Source of the DNA: a virus
Direction: 5' to 3' (one strand)
Length of the DNA stretch: 21,538 bases
Virus record (IMG/VR): IMGVR_UViG_3300035698_017755
Span: 1-21,538 of that record
In this document: one piece after another, positions 1-8,385 of the stretch
Numbering within the stretch: position 1 is the stretch's first letter
Layout: the number at the start of each line of letters is the position of its first letter
Notes under the pieces: generated by a model
The model's database searches: none
The model's input: the letters and a program-made list of their open reading frames with translations, nothing else
Told to the model about the DNA's origin: nothing
Made by a program: the position numbers and the translations under genes

Positions 1-430
1 CAACAGGATCAATAGAAATTGTGTAATCAGGATCACTATCACTCCAAGTAACAACACTATCAGTACGATTAGGAAATCCAGTAGGTTCATTCATCGCATC
101 AAATTTTTCTCCGACTTCTTCTAAAGCAGTTTCAACTTCTGTTCCATTATAATACGCCTCTGAATCCTCAATACCAATTAATGAAGATCCTGACGGAGAA
201 GCAATAGCTCCTAATTCTGTTTCGGTATAATATCTTCCGTCATGATCGCTATTAGAAGATGACGGCATGTCAAACAAAGTGGAATGTGTTTTATTTGTTA
301 TTCCTCCTTCAAGCTCCTCTAAAGCGTCCTGTACATTTTCGGCTGACCCTGAATAAGATCCTCCCACTAGATCAAGAGGGATAGACGGTGCACCAAATTC
401 TGTATCGCCAAAAGATAAAGGGTTGTACAT
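1..430 (-). CDS. Tail fibre / receptor-binding-like protein, N-terminal part (3' end outside window)
   Basis: Reading from the ATG at 430 gives 143 residues before the window edge. The protein has two copies of a short motif with the pattern Y-x-G-x-x-V-x-x-ALEE (about residues 26-42 and 93-109). Between them is a DHDGRYYTETEL stretch (62-73). I know both elements from phage tail fibres and tail-associated receptor-binding proteins, where they form repeated shaft segments. The start overlaps the TAA stop of the upstream coiled-coil gene by one base (TAATG), so the two are probably translationally coupled. The C-terminal receptor-binding part cannot be seen. The class call is fairly firm; the receptor and the exact fibre type are unknown. 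Confidence 0.6.
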   Translation of the reverse strand, partial: MYNPLSFGDTEFGAPSIPLDLVGGSYSGSAENVQDALEELEGGITNKTHSTLFDMPSSSNSDHDGRYYTETELGAIASPSGSSLIGIEDSEAYYNGTEVETALEEVGEKFDAMNEPTGFPNRTDSVVTWSDSDPDYTISIDPV

Positions 431-1311
431 TAGTATTTACTAATTATTGGAAGTGGGGGTAATTTTGAGTCGGTGTATCTTTCTGTTTTAGATAACCAGA
501 CTTTTAATTTTTGAATATCTTGCTTGAGCCATTTTGAGCGTTTATTTAGTTCGCTTTTTTGGGTGTTATGGGCTAAAGATGTTTCTGATATTTTAAGTAT
601 AAGTTCTTTTTCTTCTTCTAATTTTTCTTTGATCCTTACTTGAATTATTGCTTTTTCCTCTTTTAGAAGTTTAAAAACTTGATTATTTTCTCTTTCAGTT
701 TTTTTATATTCAGATTCTATGTCAATAATAGATTCCTTAATAGTATTAGCTTCTTTTTTTAGCGTTTCAATTACAGTTGTAATTTCTTCTTTTGCTGATA
801 TTAGGTCTGCGTTTCTTTCTAATTGTTTAATATATTGTTTTTCAAAAGCTTCAATAATTTTTATTTGTTCTTCTTCTTTTTTTTCCAGACCTTCAATTAT
901 TAAATTTTTACTTTTTATTATTTCCTCTTTAAGATTTATTTTATTATAAAGTGAGACTATTTTCGAGTTAGTTTCATCTTCCGTTTCTGATAAAATATTT
1001 ATTTCTAATTTTTTATCATGAATTTCTTTATCTAAATCAGCTTTTTGTGATAATATTTCTTGGATCACTTTCTCGATCTCAATTTTCTCGTCTTCTGTTT
1101 TTTTAATCACCCCCTTTTTCTCCTCAATTTTTTTATCCAAAATTAATAATTCTTTATCTTTCTCTTTTTTATTGAACTCAAAATCAACGGATTGATCAGA
1201 TTTTTTTTTAATCTCCGCTAATTTTCCAGCAAAATATTTAATATCTTTTTTAAATATTTGGAGTTTTTTTTGATGAATTTCTTCTAGTGATTTTTTTTGT
1301 TTATTATTCAT
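430..1311 (-). CDS. Long coiled-coil protein of unknown function in the tail gene cluster
   Basis: This 293-residue protein is almost entirely charged heptad-type sequence rich in Lys, Glu and Ile from about residue 5 to 250. It ends in a short basic, proline-containing tail (KLPPLPIISKY). No enzymatic motif, signal peptide or membrane segment is visible. It lies between a glycosyltransferase-like gene and a partial tail fibre, and its stop overlaps the fibre start by one base. This position suggests a virion component or an assembly chaperone of the tail or fibre. It is too short for an ordinary tape measure protein and lacks hydrophobic segments. The start ATG at 1311 has no Shine-Dalgarno site and no TTAAC motif. 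Function is not known. Confidence 0.6.
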   Translation of the reverse strand: MNNKQKKSLEEIHQKKLQIFKKDIKYFAGKLAEIKKKSDQSVDFEFNKKEKDKELLILDKKIEEKKGVIKKTEDEKIEIEKVIQEILSQKADLDKEIHDKKLEINILSETEDETNSKIVSLYNKINLKEEIIKSKNLIIEGLEKKEEEQIKIIEAFEKQYIKQLERNADLISAKEEITTVIETLKKEANTIKESIIDIESEYKKTERENNQVFKLLKEEKAIIQVRIKEKLEEEKELILKISETSLAHNTQKSELNKRSKWLKQDIQKLKVWLSKTERYTDSKLPPLPIISKY

Positions 1312-1329
1312 TTAAAAGATAATTATATT

Positions 1330-2472
1330 TTATTGATAAACTTTCCCAGTTTCTCTACAAATATGCTTACATTTTATATTCGTATCTACTAACAATTTCC
1401 AGCCTGCTTCTCTAGCTAACTGACTAAAATAACTATCCTGCGTAAGACTGGCAGTTGTTTTAAACCATGGATAAGGAATTTCTGTAAACATTTTTGTGGG
1501 ATAGATTGAACACCCCATTGACATAGTATAAACTTCGTGTACTTTGTTATCTGCCTCTAATGGCTGTCTGATCCCGTCTTTAAGAACAATATGCACCCCT
1601 TGAAGACTCTCTTCTTTCTTAGGATACCAAGCTCCAACGGCTGATTTAGGGTTCTTTTTAAGTAATTCGAATAATTTTACTAAAGCATCTTTTTGTGGGA
1701 ATGTATCATCTTCTACGGTAATAATATAATTGGCTTTGTCTTTTATAGCTTCCTCTACAATATTATTATAATTATCTGCTACTGGTCGACTATACGCATT
1801 ATATACTTTTTTCTCCGCTCCACTAATCCATTCTAAGCCATCTACACATGGTAAACCTTTTTCTGCCTTATGTTCCGTTGCAACTCCTAATAATATTTTA
1901 ATCTTTCCTCCTTCTAAAAATCTTTTCTCTACTTTTCTAAAATCATCCAGTTCAGGCCATACAGTTTGCCCTATCTGTCGTAAAGCTTCTTGATTACCTT
2001 GACTAACTCGTCCTGTAGCGTTTTTATCTTGATTAGCTTGGGCTTCTATTCGTTGCTTATATTCGGATTCCTGTGCCATGTTTAATTGTTCTCTATTAAA
2101 CTTAATAGGGAACTTTTTCCATAATTGATATAAAAATGTAAACTCTCTCAATGCTCCTAATCTTGCTCTATTGGTTTGTTCTAATTCAATTTGTAAAATT
2201 TCTTTTTCTAACTCCTCCTTTTTTCCTACTTTAATTATTTCGTCTATATCAATTTTTTTTAATTCTACTTTAGCTCTCACCATTCGTAGATTATCATAAG
2301 CTATAGAAAGTTCTAACACACATTGAGCGTATCTCTGTTCTTCGGTGAACTTTGAATTTACCACCATTTTCTCCAAAACATACGGAGGACGTGGCATTTG
2401 TATTTCTAAAAACGCCTGCTCTAATTTTTCTCGATCATCAGGAGCATTATTAAAAAAATCTAAATCATTCAT
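1330..2472 (-). CDS. GT-A-type glycosyltransferase domain behind a helical N-terminal domain
   Basis: The C-terminal half (residues about 190-375) looks like a GT-A fold glycosyltransferase of GT2-like type. It has a beta-strand start (IKILLGVATE, 191-200), a helix after SRPVADNYNN, and an acidic metal-site-like EDD at 254-256 inside IITVEDDTFP. It also has an MSMGCSIYP segment (317-325) and a late TQDSYFSQLAREAGWKL motif (344-360), where such enzymes carry their catalytic base region. Residues 1-185 are helical and charged and match no family I know. The gene sits among virion surface genes, so it may glycosylate a virion protein or a host surface sugar, but donor and acceptor are unknown. 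The ATG at 2472 overlaps the upstream TGA stop (ATGA). Confidence 0.6.
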   Translation of the reverse strand: MNDLDFFNNAPDDREKLEQAFLEIQMPRPPYVLEKMVVNSKFTEEQRYAQCVLELSIAYDNLRMVRAKVELKKIDIDEIIKVGKKEELEKEILQIELEQTNRARLGALREFTFLYQLWKKFPIKFNREQLNMAQESEYKQRIEAQANQDKNATGRVSQGNQEALRQIGQTVWPELDDFRKVEKRFLEGGKIKILLGVATEHKAEKGLPCVDGLEWISGAEKKVYNAYSRPVADNYNNIVEEAIKDKANYIITVEDDTFPQKDALVKLFELLKKNPKSAVGAWYPKKEESLQGVHIVLKDGIRQPLEADNKVHEVYTMSMGCSIYPTKMFTEIPYPWFKTTASLTQDSYFSQLAREAGWKLLVDTNIKCKHICRETGKVYQ

Positions 2473-2819
2473 AAAATAGGAGGGGTTAATGATAAATCTA
2501 CCCCAATTATACCAGATTTATCTACATTTACATCTGTAATATATTTATCTTCTACCTTGTTCCCGACTTTAAAGGCTGATTCATAAAAAGATAAAGCTTC
2601 CTTTTGTGTGATTTCTTTCATCAAAAAATCTTTCTCACAAGCTTTTATTGCTTTATTGCAAATTTCATCGTTACCAATTACGTATCCAAAATATACCTTA
2701 TCTTTAACAAAAATCCCCCCACTAAAACAGGCCCCATTATCCGCAATAACGGCATAAGGTTGTTCCCCTATTTCATTCATAGTACCCAGCCATTTTAGAT
2801 CATAAGTTACATATTTCAT
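2469..2819 (-). CDS. Small protein of unknown function
   Basis: I prefer the start at 2819 (MKYVTYDLKW, 116 residues). An in-frame ATG at 2846 would overlap the upstream gene by 17 bases, whereas the 2819 start has the usual TTAAC motif 9 nt before it. The TAA inside that motif is the upstream gene's own stop codon. The protein has a short globular look: a GGIFVKDKVYFGYVIGNDEI hairpin-like stretch near the middle, two cysteines (in NGACF and KACEK), and a hydrophobic end (VDLSLTPPIL). I recognise no family. It lies between the propeller gene and the glycosyltransferase and overlaps the latter by ATGA, so the pair is probably co-translated. Confidence 0.55.
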   Translation of the reverse strand: MKYVTYDLKWLGTMNEIGEQPYAVIADNGACFSGGIFVKDKVYFGYVIGNDEICNKAIKACEKDFLMKEITQKEALSFYESAFKVGNKVEDKYITDVNVDKSGIIGVDLSLTPPIL

Positions 2820-2829
2820 AAGTTTGTGG

Positions 2830-3819
2830 TTAAACTGATCCGTCACTAAGACTCGCTAAAGATCTCCTGGATTGGGAAATAGTGGAAGTAGTTAATGCAG
2901 CAGTAACATCAGTAGAAAATGTTATTTGATCGGGATTAGCTAGATATCCCGTAGAAGAAGATTTACCCCCAGCAACATACCCATAAGTTGTTCCGTCACT
3001 AAGCCCCGCACTGTTATATCTTTTAATAGATAAATTTGAAACCGTGCTTGCTGCTGCTATACCCGTACTAAAAACTAATTTATCCGAAACAATAGTCACA
3101 TCATAGCCCCCAAGATAATATCCATTATTAGGAGAAGAAACAGAAGCTCCACCATATCTCCCCGCAGATAAATTTGAAACAGTATTAGCAGCAGTTACCC
3201 CCGTACTAAAAACTATTTTATCGCCAGTAACCACATAATTACCAGTCCATCCACCAGCAATATACCCGTTCCTTGTTCCGTCACTACAACTAAAAGCACT
3301 TAATCTTGCTTGAGATAAATTAGATGGGGTATTAACAGCATAAACTCCCGAACTAAAAGTAATTCTTTCCGTTTGAGCTATATATCCAGTAGAATACCCT
3401 CCCATTACATACCCATAAGTTCCCCCGCTACTTATCCCCGCAATAGACCTCTTACCAGTATTAAGATCCGAAGCTGTATGCGCAGAAGTAGTATCAGTAG
3501 AAAAAACTATTCTGTCCGTAGTAACTACTACATCAGGAGTTTGTCCCCCAGAATAATACCCATATTGCTTAACATCAGATATTCCTGTAAGAGCTGATCT
3601 AACCCCGGATAAATTTGAAACAGTACTAGTGGCTAAAGCCCCCGTACTAAAAGTCATTTTATCCGCTGTTGCTCTATAAGTTCCATCCGTCCCCCCAGCA
3701 ATATACCCATATACAGATACGCTAGGGGTTGCACTACCATGTACTTCTGTACCAAACGCTTTACAATTTTGATCCAGATCTTCGGTGTCTGTTCCAAATG
3801 ATTTACATTCTAACCCCAT
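2830..3819 (-). CDS. Kelch-like six-repeat beta-propeller virion protein
   Basis: After about 36 residues, the rest of this 329-residue protein is six repeats of about 46-49 residues. Each begins with a Y-G-Y-x-x-GG core (YGYIAGG, YGYYSGG, YGYVMGG, NGYIAGG, GYYLGG, YGYVAGG). This is followed by a D/E-x-hydrophobic-x-FSTG strand and then an N-L-S-x-x-R strand. The GG after an aromatic strand is typical of kelch repeats, so a six-bladed propeller is likely. The N-terminal segment has a small internal duplication (CKSFGTDTEDL / CKAFGTEV), perhaps an anchoring peptide. Phages use such propellers on tails and fibres, probably to bind glycans. No catalytic residues were identified. Confidence 0.6.
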   Translation of the reverse strand: MGLECKSFGTDTEDLDQNCKAFGTEVHGSATPSVSVYGYIAGGTDGTYRATADKMTFSTGALATSTVSNLSGVRSALTGISDVKQYGYYSGGQTPDVVVTTDRIVFSTDTTSAHTASDLNTGKRSIAGISSGGTYGYVMGGYSTGYIAQTERITFSSGVYAVNTPSNLSQARLSAFSCSDGTRNGYIAGGWTGNYVVTGDKIVFSTGVTAANTVSNLSAGRYGGASVSSPNNGYYLGGYDVTIVSDKLVFSTGIAAASTVSNLSIKRYNSAGLSDGTTYGYVAGGKSSSTGYLANPDQITFSTDVTAALTTSTISQSRRSLASLSDGSV

Positions 3820-3830
3820 TTTTTAGTTAT

Positions 3831-4226
3831 TTAAGAATTTTGAAGTCGAACTTTTGCAGCTAATAATGAATTGGTAGTATTTCCAGTAGAACTAAAACTA
3901 ATTTTTATATATCTCGCTTTTACCTGAAATCCGTATTGGAGTTCACCTGTGGTGGTAGTGGTATGTTCTTCTGGTTCATGTGTGGTCGTTCCGGCAACAG
4001 TTGATTTAGTCTGTTGTTGGTGGAAAGTTACATTATCGTCACTTTCCTCAACCTTCCATTCTAGCGAAGTCAAACTCCCTATTGTGAAATCAAGTAACAG
4101 CTCGCAATAGTTAAAATCACTTTTGGTATCTATGACGGTTCCAGCCACATATGAACCTGTTAATATAGCTGAATCTCTAATATCTTTAATATGGAAATCA
4201 TGGCCATAAGCCAGTGCGCCTTTCAT
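3831..4226 (-). CDS. Small beta-sandwich-like virion protein
   Basis: This 131-residue protein is rich in Thr, Ser and aromatic residues and reads as alternating beta-strands (FNYCELLLDFTIGSL, LEWKVEESDDNVTF, GFQVKARYIKISFSSTG). The last strand pattern, YIKISFSSTG, is like the end of discoidin-type or fibre-associated jelly-roll domains, where a galactose-like ligand often binds. It is encoded between a helix-hairpin-helix protein and the propeller gene, in the block of presumed virion surface genes. A fibre-associated or capsid-decorating role is likely but inferred only from fold pattern and context. No TTAAC motif lies before the start; the leader is T-rich. Confidence 0.45.
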   Translation of the reverse strand: MKGALAYGHDFHIKDIRDSAILTGSYVAGTVIDTKSDFNYCELLLDFTIGSLTSLEWKVEESDDNVTFHQQQTKSTVAGTTTHEPEEHTTTTTGELQYGFQVKARYIKISFSSTGNTTNSLLAAKVRLQNS

Positions 4227-4252
4227 TTAAAAAAATGGTAATTAAAGTAAAA

Positions 4253-4702
4253 TTAATCTTTATATATATATCTTTTTGCTATAAGTGGACTTACGATATC
4301 CTCTAATTTTTCTCTGTCTTTTTTAGCTTCTTCAAAATCTTCTATATTCACAATTCCTGCTTGAGTTAATCTAGTTAAAGTCATTGGTCCAAACCCCGGG
4401 ATATGGGCAAGTGGATGTACAGTTTTTTCATCCTCTTTTGTTTCTACTACTTCCGTTCCTGTATCAGCTTTTTGGTCTTCCTCCTTAATCTCTGTCTTTT
4501 TCAAAAATGGGTATCTTTTTAAGATCATCGCTCCAAGATCTGTTTCTTTACCTTTTATTTTAATAATGGGAAAATTTTTAGTTGTACCTACGGGTAATTC
4601 ATAAATCCGCCCAAATAAATTAAGACAAATTCCCGCTTTATTTTTGTAATTTTCGCCTTTTACTTGATTAAATAATTCTTCCGGATTGTGCAATGCGTAC
4701 AT
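4253..4702 (-). CDS. Protein with C-terminal helix-hairpin-helix domain
   Basis: The protein has 149 residues. Residues 1-70 form a compact domain (ICLNLFGRIYELPVGTTKNF), 71-95 an acidic linker, and 96-149 a helix-hairpin-helix-like unit. That unit contains the IPGFGPMTLTRLTQAGI signature (101-117), in which a G-x-G turn lies between two helices. Helix-hairpin-helix units usually bind DNA backbone, but in phage structural clusters similar small domains also occur in head-completion and connector-like proteins. It lies after the large beta-structured protein and before the small beta-sandwich protein. A TTAAC motif lies 9 nt before the ATG. It could be a head-tail joining protein, but I have no specific match. 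Confidence 0.5.
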   Translation of the reverse strand: MYALHNPEELFNQVKGENYKNKAGICLNLFGRIYELPVGTTKNFPIIKIKGKETDLGAMILKRYPFLKKTEIKEEDQKADTGTEVVETKEDEKTVHPLAHIPGFGPMTLTRLTQAGIVNIEDFEEAKKDREKLEDIVSPLIAKRYIYKD

Positions 4703-4737
4703 ATTGACTTTGTTAATTGATAATATTCTTATTTGAA

Positions 4738-4759
4738 GCCCTGAGCTTATTCTCAGGGC
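4738..4759 (-). other. Perfect 8-bp hairpin between structural genes
   Basis: The arms GCCCTGAG and CTCAGGGC enclose a 6-nt loop. The hairpin lies 21 bases past the stop codon of the 652-residue gene and about 35 bases before the next start. It is unusually G+C-rich for this genome. On the minus strand it is followed by TTCAAAT rather than a run of T, so it is a poor intrinsic terminator. It more likely slows 3' exonucleases or causes partial termination, lowering expression of the genes below. Confidence 0.55.
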
Positions 4760-4780
4760 CTGAATATAAAAACCTTATCT

Positions 4781-6739
4781 TTACGCTATAGTATCAATGG
4801 TAATAGCTCCTGCAGCGTCACAGAAACATTGTGCGAACCAATTCGTTCCGTCACACCAAACTTTTACCATATCTCCCGGCGTAGCAACTCCATTCTTGAA
4901 GTTGATCCTATCGGCTCCGGCAATTTCACTGTCTCCGTCCCCTCCTGATCCTTCATGAACCGTACCAATAATAATATTGGCCCCTGCATTAGTTGTGATA
5001 ATCATATCAGCAGTAGCAGGGGCTAAAGTTATAATAAACGTATAGTTCAGTCCAGCAGCAGGTGCAGGAAGTGTTGATGTAAACTCTGTGGCATGAGTCA
5101 AGAAGAATACAGAGCCTGATTCAGATGCGGCAATTACATTAGTAGTAACTACAACTTCAGTAAGATCTTTGTATCCTAGCGTTCCAGTTACAGTTGCACC
5201 AGCAGCAGAAACAGAGAAAACGGATGTATTATCATCATTACAATTGATGAACTTACCGTCTCCGGTCATTGTTCCTCCACCATTATCTAAATAGAGCATA
5301 TCAGCAGTAGTGATTGCGTCCATTGTAACCTTTATACCAAATCCATTTGTTGTAAGTCCAGCCATGACAACATCAATTCCAGTAGCAGCACCAGTAGTTA
5401 CATCAGGAATAGAAATACTAAGTCCTGTTGGTGTTGATGTAGCATCACCTGCACTAATTAATTCTAAAATTTCCCCATCGTGAGTAATTGTATTAGCATT
5501 AATTCTTAACATAGCACCAAGAGTGATACTAGTACTTGAAATATCAGCAATAGCAGCCAAAGTGGTTGCTGTATTATTGATAATTGTAGATGTTGCTCCT
5601 GAATTACTATTGCTAGTAACAGAAAAATCACCTCCTGCTAGTATCACATCTCCATCATTAACGATAATATCCCCAACGGTCAAAGTAAGTGCAGCAGTAC
5701 CTTCGGCACTTCCTGCAATTGTTACAGCTCCATTTTCGGCTATAGTAAATACATTAGCTGATGCTGTTTCATCGTAAGCACGAAAATAATATCCTCCGCT
5801 TAATGTTCCCTCTGTAACAGAAACTAATATTCCAGTACCAGAAGTCATTGCATCTAAAGTAAGGTGTATTCCTGATCCATCAGTAATAGTGTCAAAATCC
5901 ATTAAAGCTCCTATTCCAGTAGTAACCTTACAGTTCATCGTAAAAGTTGTGTCTCCCGCATCTTGTGTTGTGTCTATAACAAAGACATCTCCGCCATCGC
6001 CATTTTCTCTAATTAAAAAAGCTTCGGCGTCATCTACATCAACAATCACAACACCTTGAATAGTTGCTGAACTTGCCATTGCTACGGCACCAGTTAAAGT
6101 GACGGCTCCGGTGATTTCTCCGGTTCCTCCGATTACAACATTTCCTGAAGCGTCAACATCGAAATTGTCGTAATTGATTATACCAGTTGTCCCTACGATA
6201 GCGTTTGCACCGACATTTAAGGCATTGGTAATCCCGGCATCAGATGCATCAATCGCATCTGTGATCGTTGCCCCTGATCCAGTAGTTATAATAGATAAAG
6301 CATCCGTAAACACTGAACTAGCAGCGTAAGCATCGAGTACTAAACCACTATCAACAGTAGCACCAGAAGTATTGCGAATTTGGATATCGTAATCATTTGA
6401 AGAATCTGACAAATTCCAGACAACATCAGCAGCATCTACGGCAATCGTAGCGCCTGCGGAATAGGCATCATCAAGTGATCCTCCACTTCCTCCTCCTCCT
6501 CCAAAGACTACCCATCCTTGAGTTGTATAACCTTTATAGGCGTCTAGGGTAGAGTCGTAGAATAACTCAGCTACGGCGGGGGATGTTGGGTTTGTGGTTA
6601 GATTGGCAATAATTGTTCCTCTGTCTGCGGATGAAGAAGTCTGAAAACCGGGGGCATACACGACATCCCCGAAGGTTGTAAAAGCGAGTCTTTCTTCCTT
6701 GAATCCGCAAAACCCAGGTTGTATTTTTTTAAGTTCCAT
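4781..6739 (-). CDS. Large repetitive beta-structured fibre / virion surface protein
   Basis: This 652-residue protein is rich in Gly, Ala, Thr, Ser, Asp and Val. Its middle part (about 70-530) is built of many short strand-turn units (such as NVVIGGTGEITGAVTLTGAV), as in beta-helical fibre shafts. The last 100 residues (from LPAPAAGLNYTFIITLAP) form a separate domain I have often seen at the end of predicted phage fibre proteins, ending in VWCDGTNWFAQ. The N terminus (KKIQPGFCGFKEERLAF) would be the attachment region. It is the first gene after the major capsid protein, so a head fibre is as likely as a tail fibre. The codons use more G and C than the early genes. A TTAAC motif lies 11 nt before the ATG. 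Confidence 0.55.
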   Translation of the reverse strand: MELKKIQPGFCGFKEERLAFTTFGDVVYAPGFQTSSSADRGTIIANLTTNPTSPAVAELFYDSTLDAYKGYTTQGWVVFGGGGGSGGSLDDAYSAGATIAVDAADVVWNLSDSSNDYDIQIRNTSGATVDSGLVLDAYAASSVFTDALSIITTGSGATITDAIDASDAGITNALNVGANAIVGTTGIINYDNFDVDASGNVVIGGTGEITGAVTLTGAVAMASSATIQGVVIVDVDDAEAFLIRENGDGGDVFVIDTTQDAGDTTFTMNCKVTTGIGALMDFDTITDGSGIHLTLDAMTSGTGILVSVTEGTLSGGYYFRAYDETASANVFTIAENGAVTIAGSAEGTAALTLTVGDIIVNDGDVILAGGDFSVTSNSNSGATSTIINNTATTLAAIADISSTSITLGAMLRINANTITHDGEILELISAGDATSTPTGLSISIPDVTTGAATGIDVVMAGLTTNGFGIKVTMDAITTADMLYLDNGGGTMTGDGKFINCNDDNTSVFSVSAAGATVTGTLGYKDLTEVVVTTNVIAASESGSVFFLTHATEFTSTLPAPAAGLNYTFIITLAPATADMIITTNAGANIIIGTVHEGSGGDGDSEIAGADRINFKNGVATPGDMVKVWCDGTNWFAQCFCDAAGAITIDTIA

Positions 6740-6780
6740 TTTTAAAAATAGTTAAAAAATTAAATTAGGATAATTGCGAG

Positions 6781-7761
6781 TTAGGAAGCATAAGCAGCTC
6801 CACCACCCATTGACCCAAATATACCTCTCCAATCGTAATGACCTCCTGACCATGAAGCGAAGACATCAAAACTCATAGATCTATTTCTATGTTCAAAATT
6901 ATTTGGGACTAATTGCTCCATTTCCCAGAAAAATAGTTTGGCTCGATTAACATCAATCATGAACCAGTAATTATCATTATCACAACCGTAATCGGAGCTT
7001 AAATATAAATTCTCAATTACTGTAACCACACCGCCACCGTACACATTGATATTATTATCAGCACTATCAATTTTTAGTTCTGATCCAGATAATTCTTTAG
7101 CTTTTAAAAGAAGAGCTGGTCCCACCATAAGAACTATTTTAGGTGATAGTCCCATTGATATACCATCATCTGTTTTCTGTTGTACTAGTGCTTGTCTGGC
7201 AGTATCAAACTCGGTATAAGTAAGTGCTGCACCTGTCGCACTTGCATTAGATTGAGAGCTTTGTCCTGGTACTCTGGTAGGATGAACCGTACTACACATA
7301 GGCACTAAATCACCGTATCTGGTAATTTTAATCCCATTTGCACTTGTAGGCTGATCAGTATCAAAAGCGTGAATCCACGGTTGAGATAATAATAAATCTT
7401 TTGTTGCGTTACCTGATCGGACTAAATCACCGTATTCGTCAAGATCTGGTTGGATTTTACGTAATTGAAGAGTTTGGGCGGTAACGGTAATACCACCATC
7501 GAATATAGTAGGAATCGCTTCTGTCTGATACCCAGGGTATCTGTTCTTCTCATTCACTTCACCTCCTTGATGATTAGCTTGTAAAAATCCAGTTCCTGGA
7601 CGGTTAGTGAATATTTTTCTTGCTTCTTTATCGTTAAAGTTTTTGTAAACACCTAATCTCATTAACTCGGATTGGTATTGATCGTAGTTCTGTACGAACG
7701 AATCCGCAAAGTCTACTTCTACACCTTTGATATAATTGGCGTAAGTTGATAGATTTTCCAT
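6781..7761 (-). CDS. Major capsid protein (HK97-fold, inferred)
   Basis: The protein is 326 residues long, a common size for HK97-fold capsid proteins without a cleaved scaffold domain. It contains an N-terminal helical arm, an FDTARQALVQQ helix (185-195), and a SPKIVLMVGPALLLKAKEL segment (206-224) of the kind found in the A-domain of many capsid proteins. The end, SGGHYDWRGIFGSMGG, has the DWR-x-x-x-GS pattern common near capsid protein C termini. Position supports the call: terminase, portal, scaffold-like and decoration-like genes precede it in the usual order. The leader carries two copies of an 11-bp repeat, and TTAAC lies 11 nt before the ATG. The call is fairly firm, although the fold is inferred. 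Confidence 0.8.
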   Translation of the reverse strand: MENLSTYANYIKGVEVDFADSFVQNYDQYQSELMRLGVYKNFNDKEARKIFTNRPGTGFLQANHQGGEVNEKNRYPGYQTEAIPTIFDGGITVTAQTLQLRKIQPDLDEYGDLVRSGNATKDLLLSQPWIHAFDTDQPTSANGIKITRYGDLVPMCSTVHPTRVPGQSSQSNASATGAALTYTEFDTARQALVQQKTDDGISMGLSPKIVLMVGPALLLKAKELSGSELKIDSADNNINVYGGGVVTVIENLYLSSDYGCDNDNYWFMIDVNRAKLFFWEMEQLVPNNFEHRNRSMSFDVFASWSGGHYDWRGIFGSMGGGAAYAS

Positions 7762-7793
7762 TTTTAATAAACGTTAAATTTTAAAAAATTAAT

Positions 7794-7818
7794 CGCCTAT
7801 TCTTGACCGCCTATTCTT
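7794..7818 (-). repeat. Tandem 11-bp repeat in the major capsid gene leader
   Basis: An identical 11-bp sequence (minus strand AAGAATAGGCG) occurs twice with a period of 14 bp, 33-57 bases before the capsid ATG. The upstream copy is followed by a C that extends its neighbour to CAAGAATAGGCG. This same CAAGAATAGG sequence, and its complement, form the long stem of the structured RNA at 9123-9242. It could be an RNA pairing site or a binding site for a regulatory protein. Confidence 0.6.
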
Positions 7819-7827
7819 TTAATTCAT

Positions 7828-8346
7828 TTAAATTGCTAGTTGACTTTCATTAATTGTAACAATCAAACGAGAGCTATTTTCTGGATCTACTCCCCATGAT
7901 AGGAATTGTCCTTCGGAGGCAGATACAGATGATTCGTCTAATTTATCTGATGAAGCAACAACATCAAACATATTACCTGCCTGATCTGAATTTCCAGTTG
8001 TACCCAATGTAGCATCCACATCAACTGAATATTTAGTTGATGTTGAAACATCAATTAACGCACACATTTTGTCAACTGTTTCGTTGTCTGAAGCAGCGGT
8101 ATAATCAAGATAAAAATCTCCACCATCCCCATCATTAAGAGGAGGGCAAGCACCGTTATATTTTTCAAATCCGATAATAATTCCGTAAACAGCGACTGTG
8201 GCCAATACGGCCTCAACTGTCTCGTCATCAACATTCATTAGTACAGCAAGTCCGACTTTGACATCTTCACTGTTTGTAATAATTTTTTTTTGTAAGATTT
8301 GGACTTCTTTTGATCCTAGACTACTTACGAAAAATCCTTCTGACAT
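7828..8346 (-). CDS. Probable capsid decoration / stabilisation protein
   Basis: This 172-residue acidic protein is mostly beta-strand and Ser/Thr/Asp-rich. It contains GLAVLMNVDDETVEAVLATVAVYGIIIGF, near residues 30-60, a pattern like small head decoration proteins that trimerise on HK97-type capsids. It lies directly upstream of the major capsid gene and downstream of the scaffold-like gene, which is the usual place for a decoration protein. TTAAC lies 10 nt before its ATG. No enzymatic motif is visible. The name is inferred from location and composition. Confidence 0.5.
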   Translation of the reverse strand: MSEGFFVSSLGSKEVQILQKKIITNSEDVKVGLAVLMNVDDETVEAVLATVAVYGIIIGFEKYNGACPPLNDGDGGDFYLDYTAASDNETVDKMCALIDVSTSTKYSVDVDATLGTTGNSDQAGNMFDVVASSDKLDESSVSASEGQFLSWGVDPENSSRLIVTINESQLAI

Positions 8347-8385
8347 AATTTTTATTGTTAAATATTAAAATTTTTTGTTGAAATT

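Noticed and set aside
719-949. Plus-strand open frame in the coiled-coil gene
   Set aside because: It is the reverse reading of Lys/Glu-rich coding sequence, which always gives Ser/Phe/Leu-rich open frames. It has no start motif.
5523-5777. Plus-strand open frame in the large beta-structured gene
   Set aside because: Low-complexity Val/Ile/Ala mirror of the repetitive minus-strand gene; no start signal.
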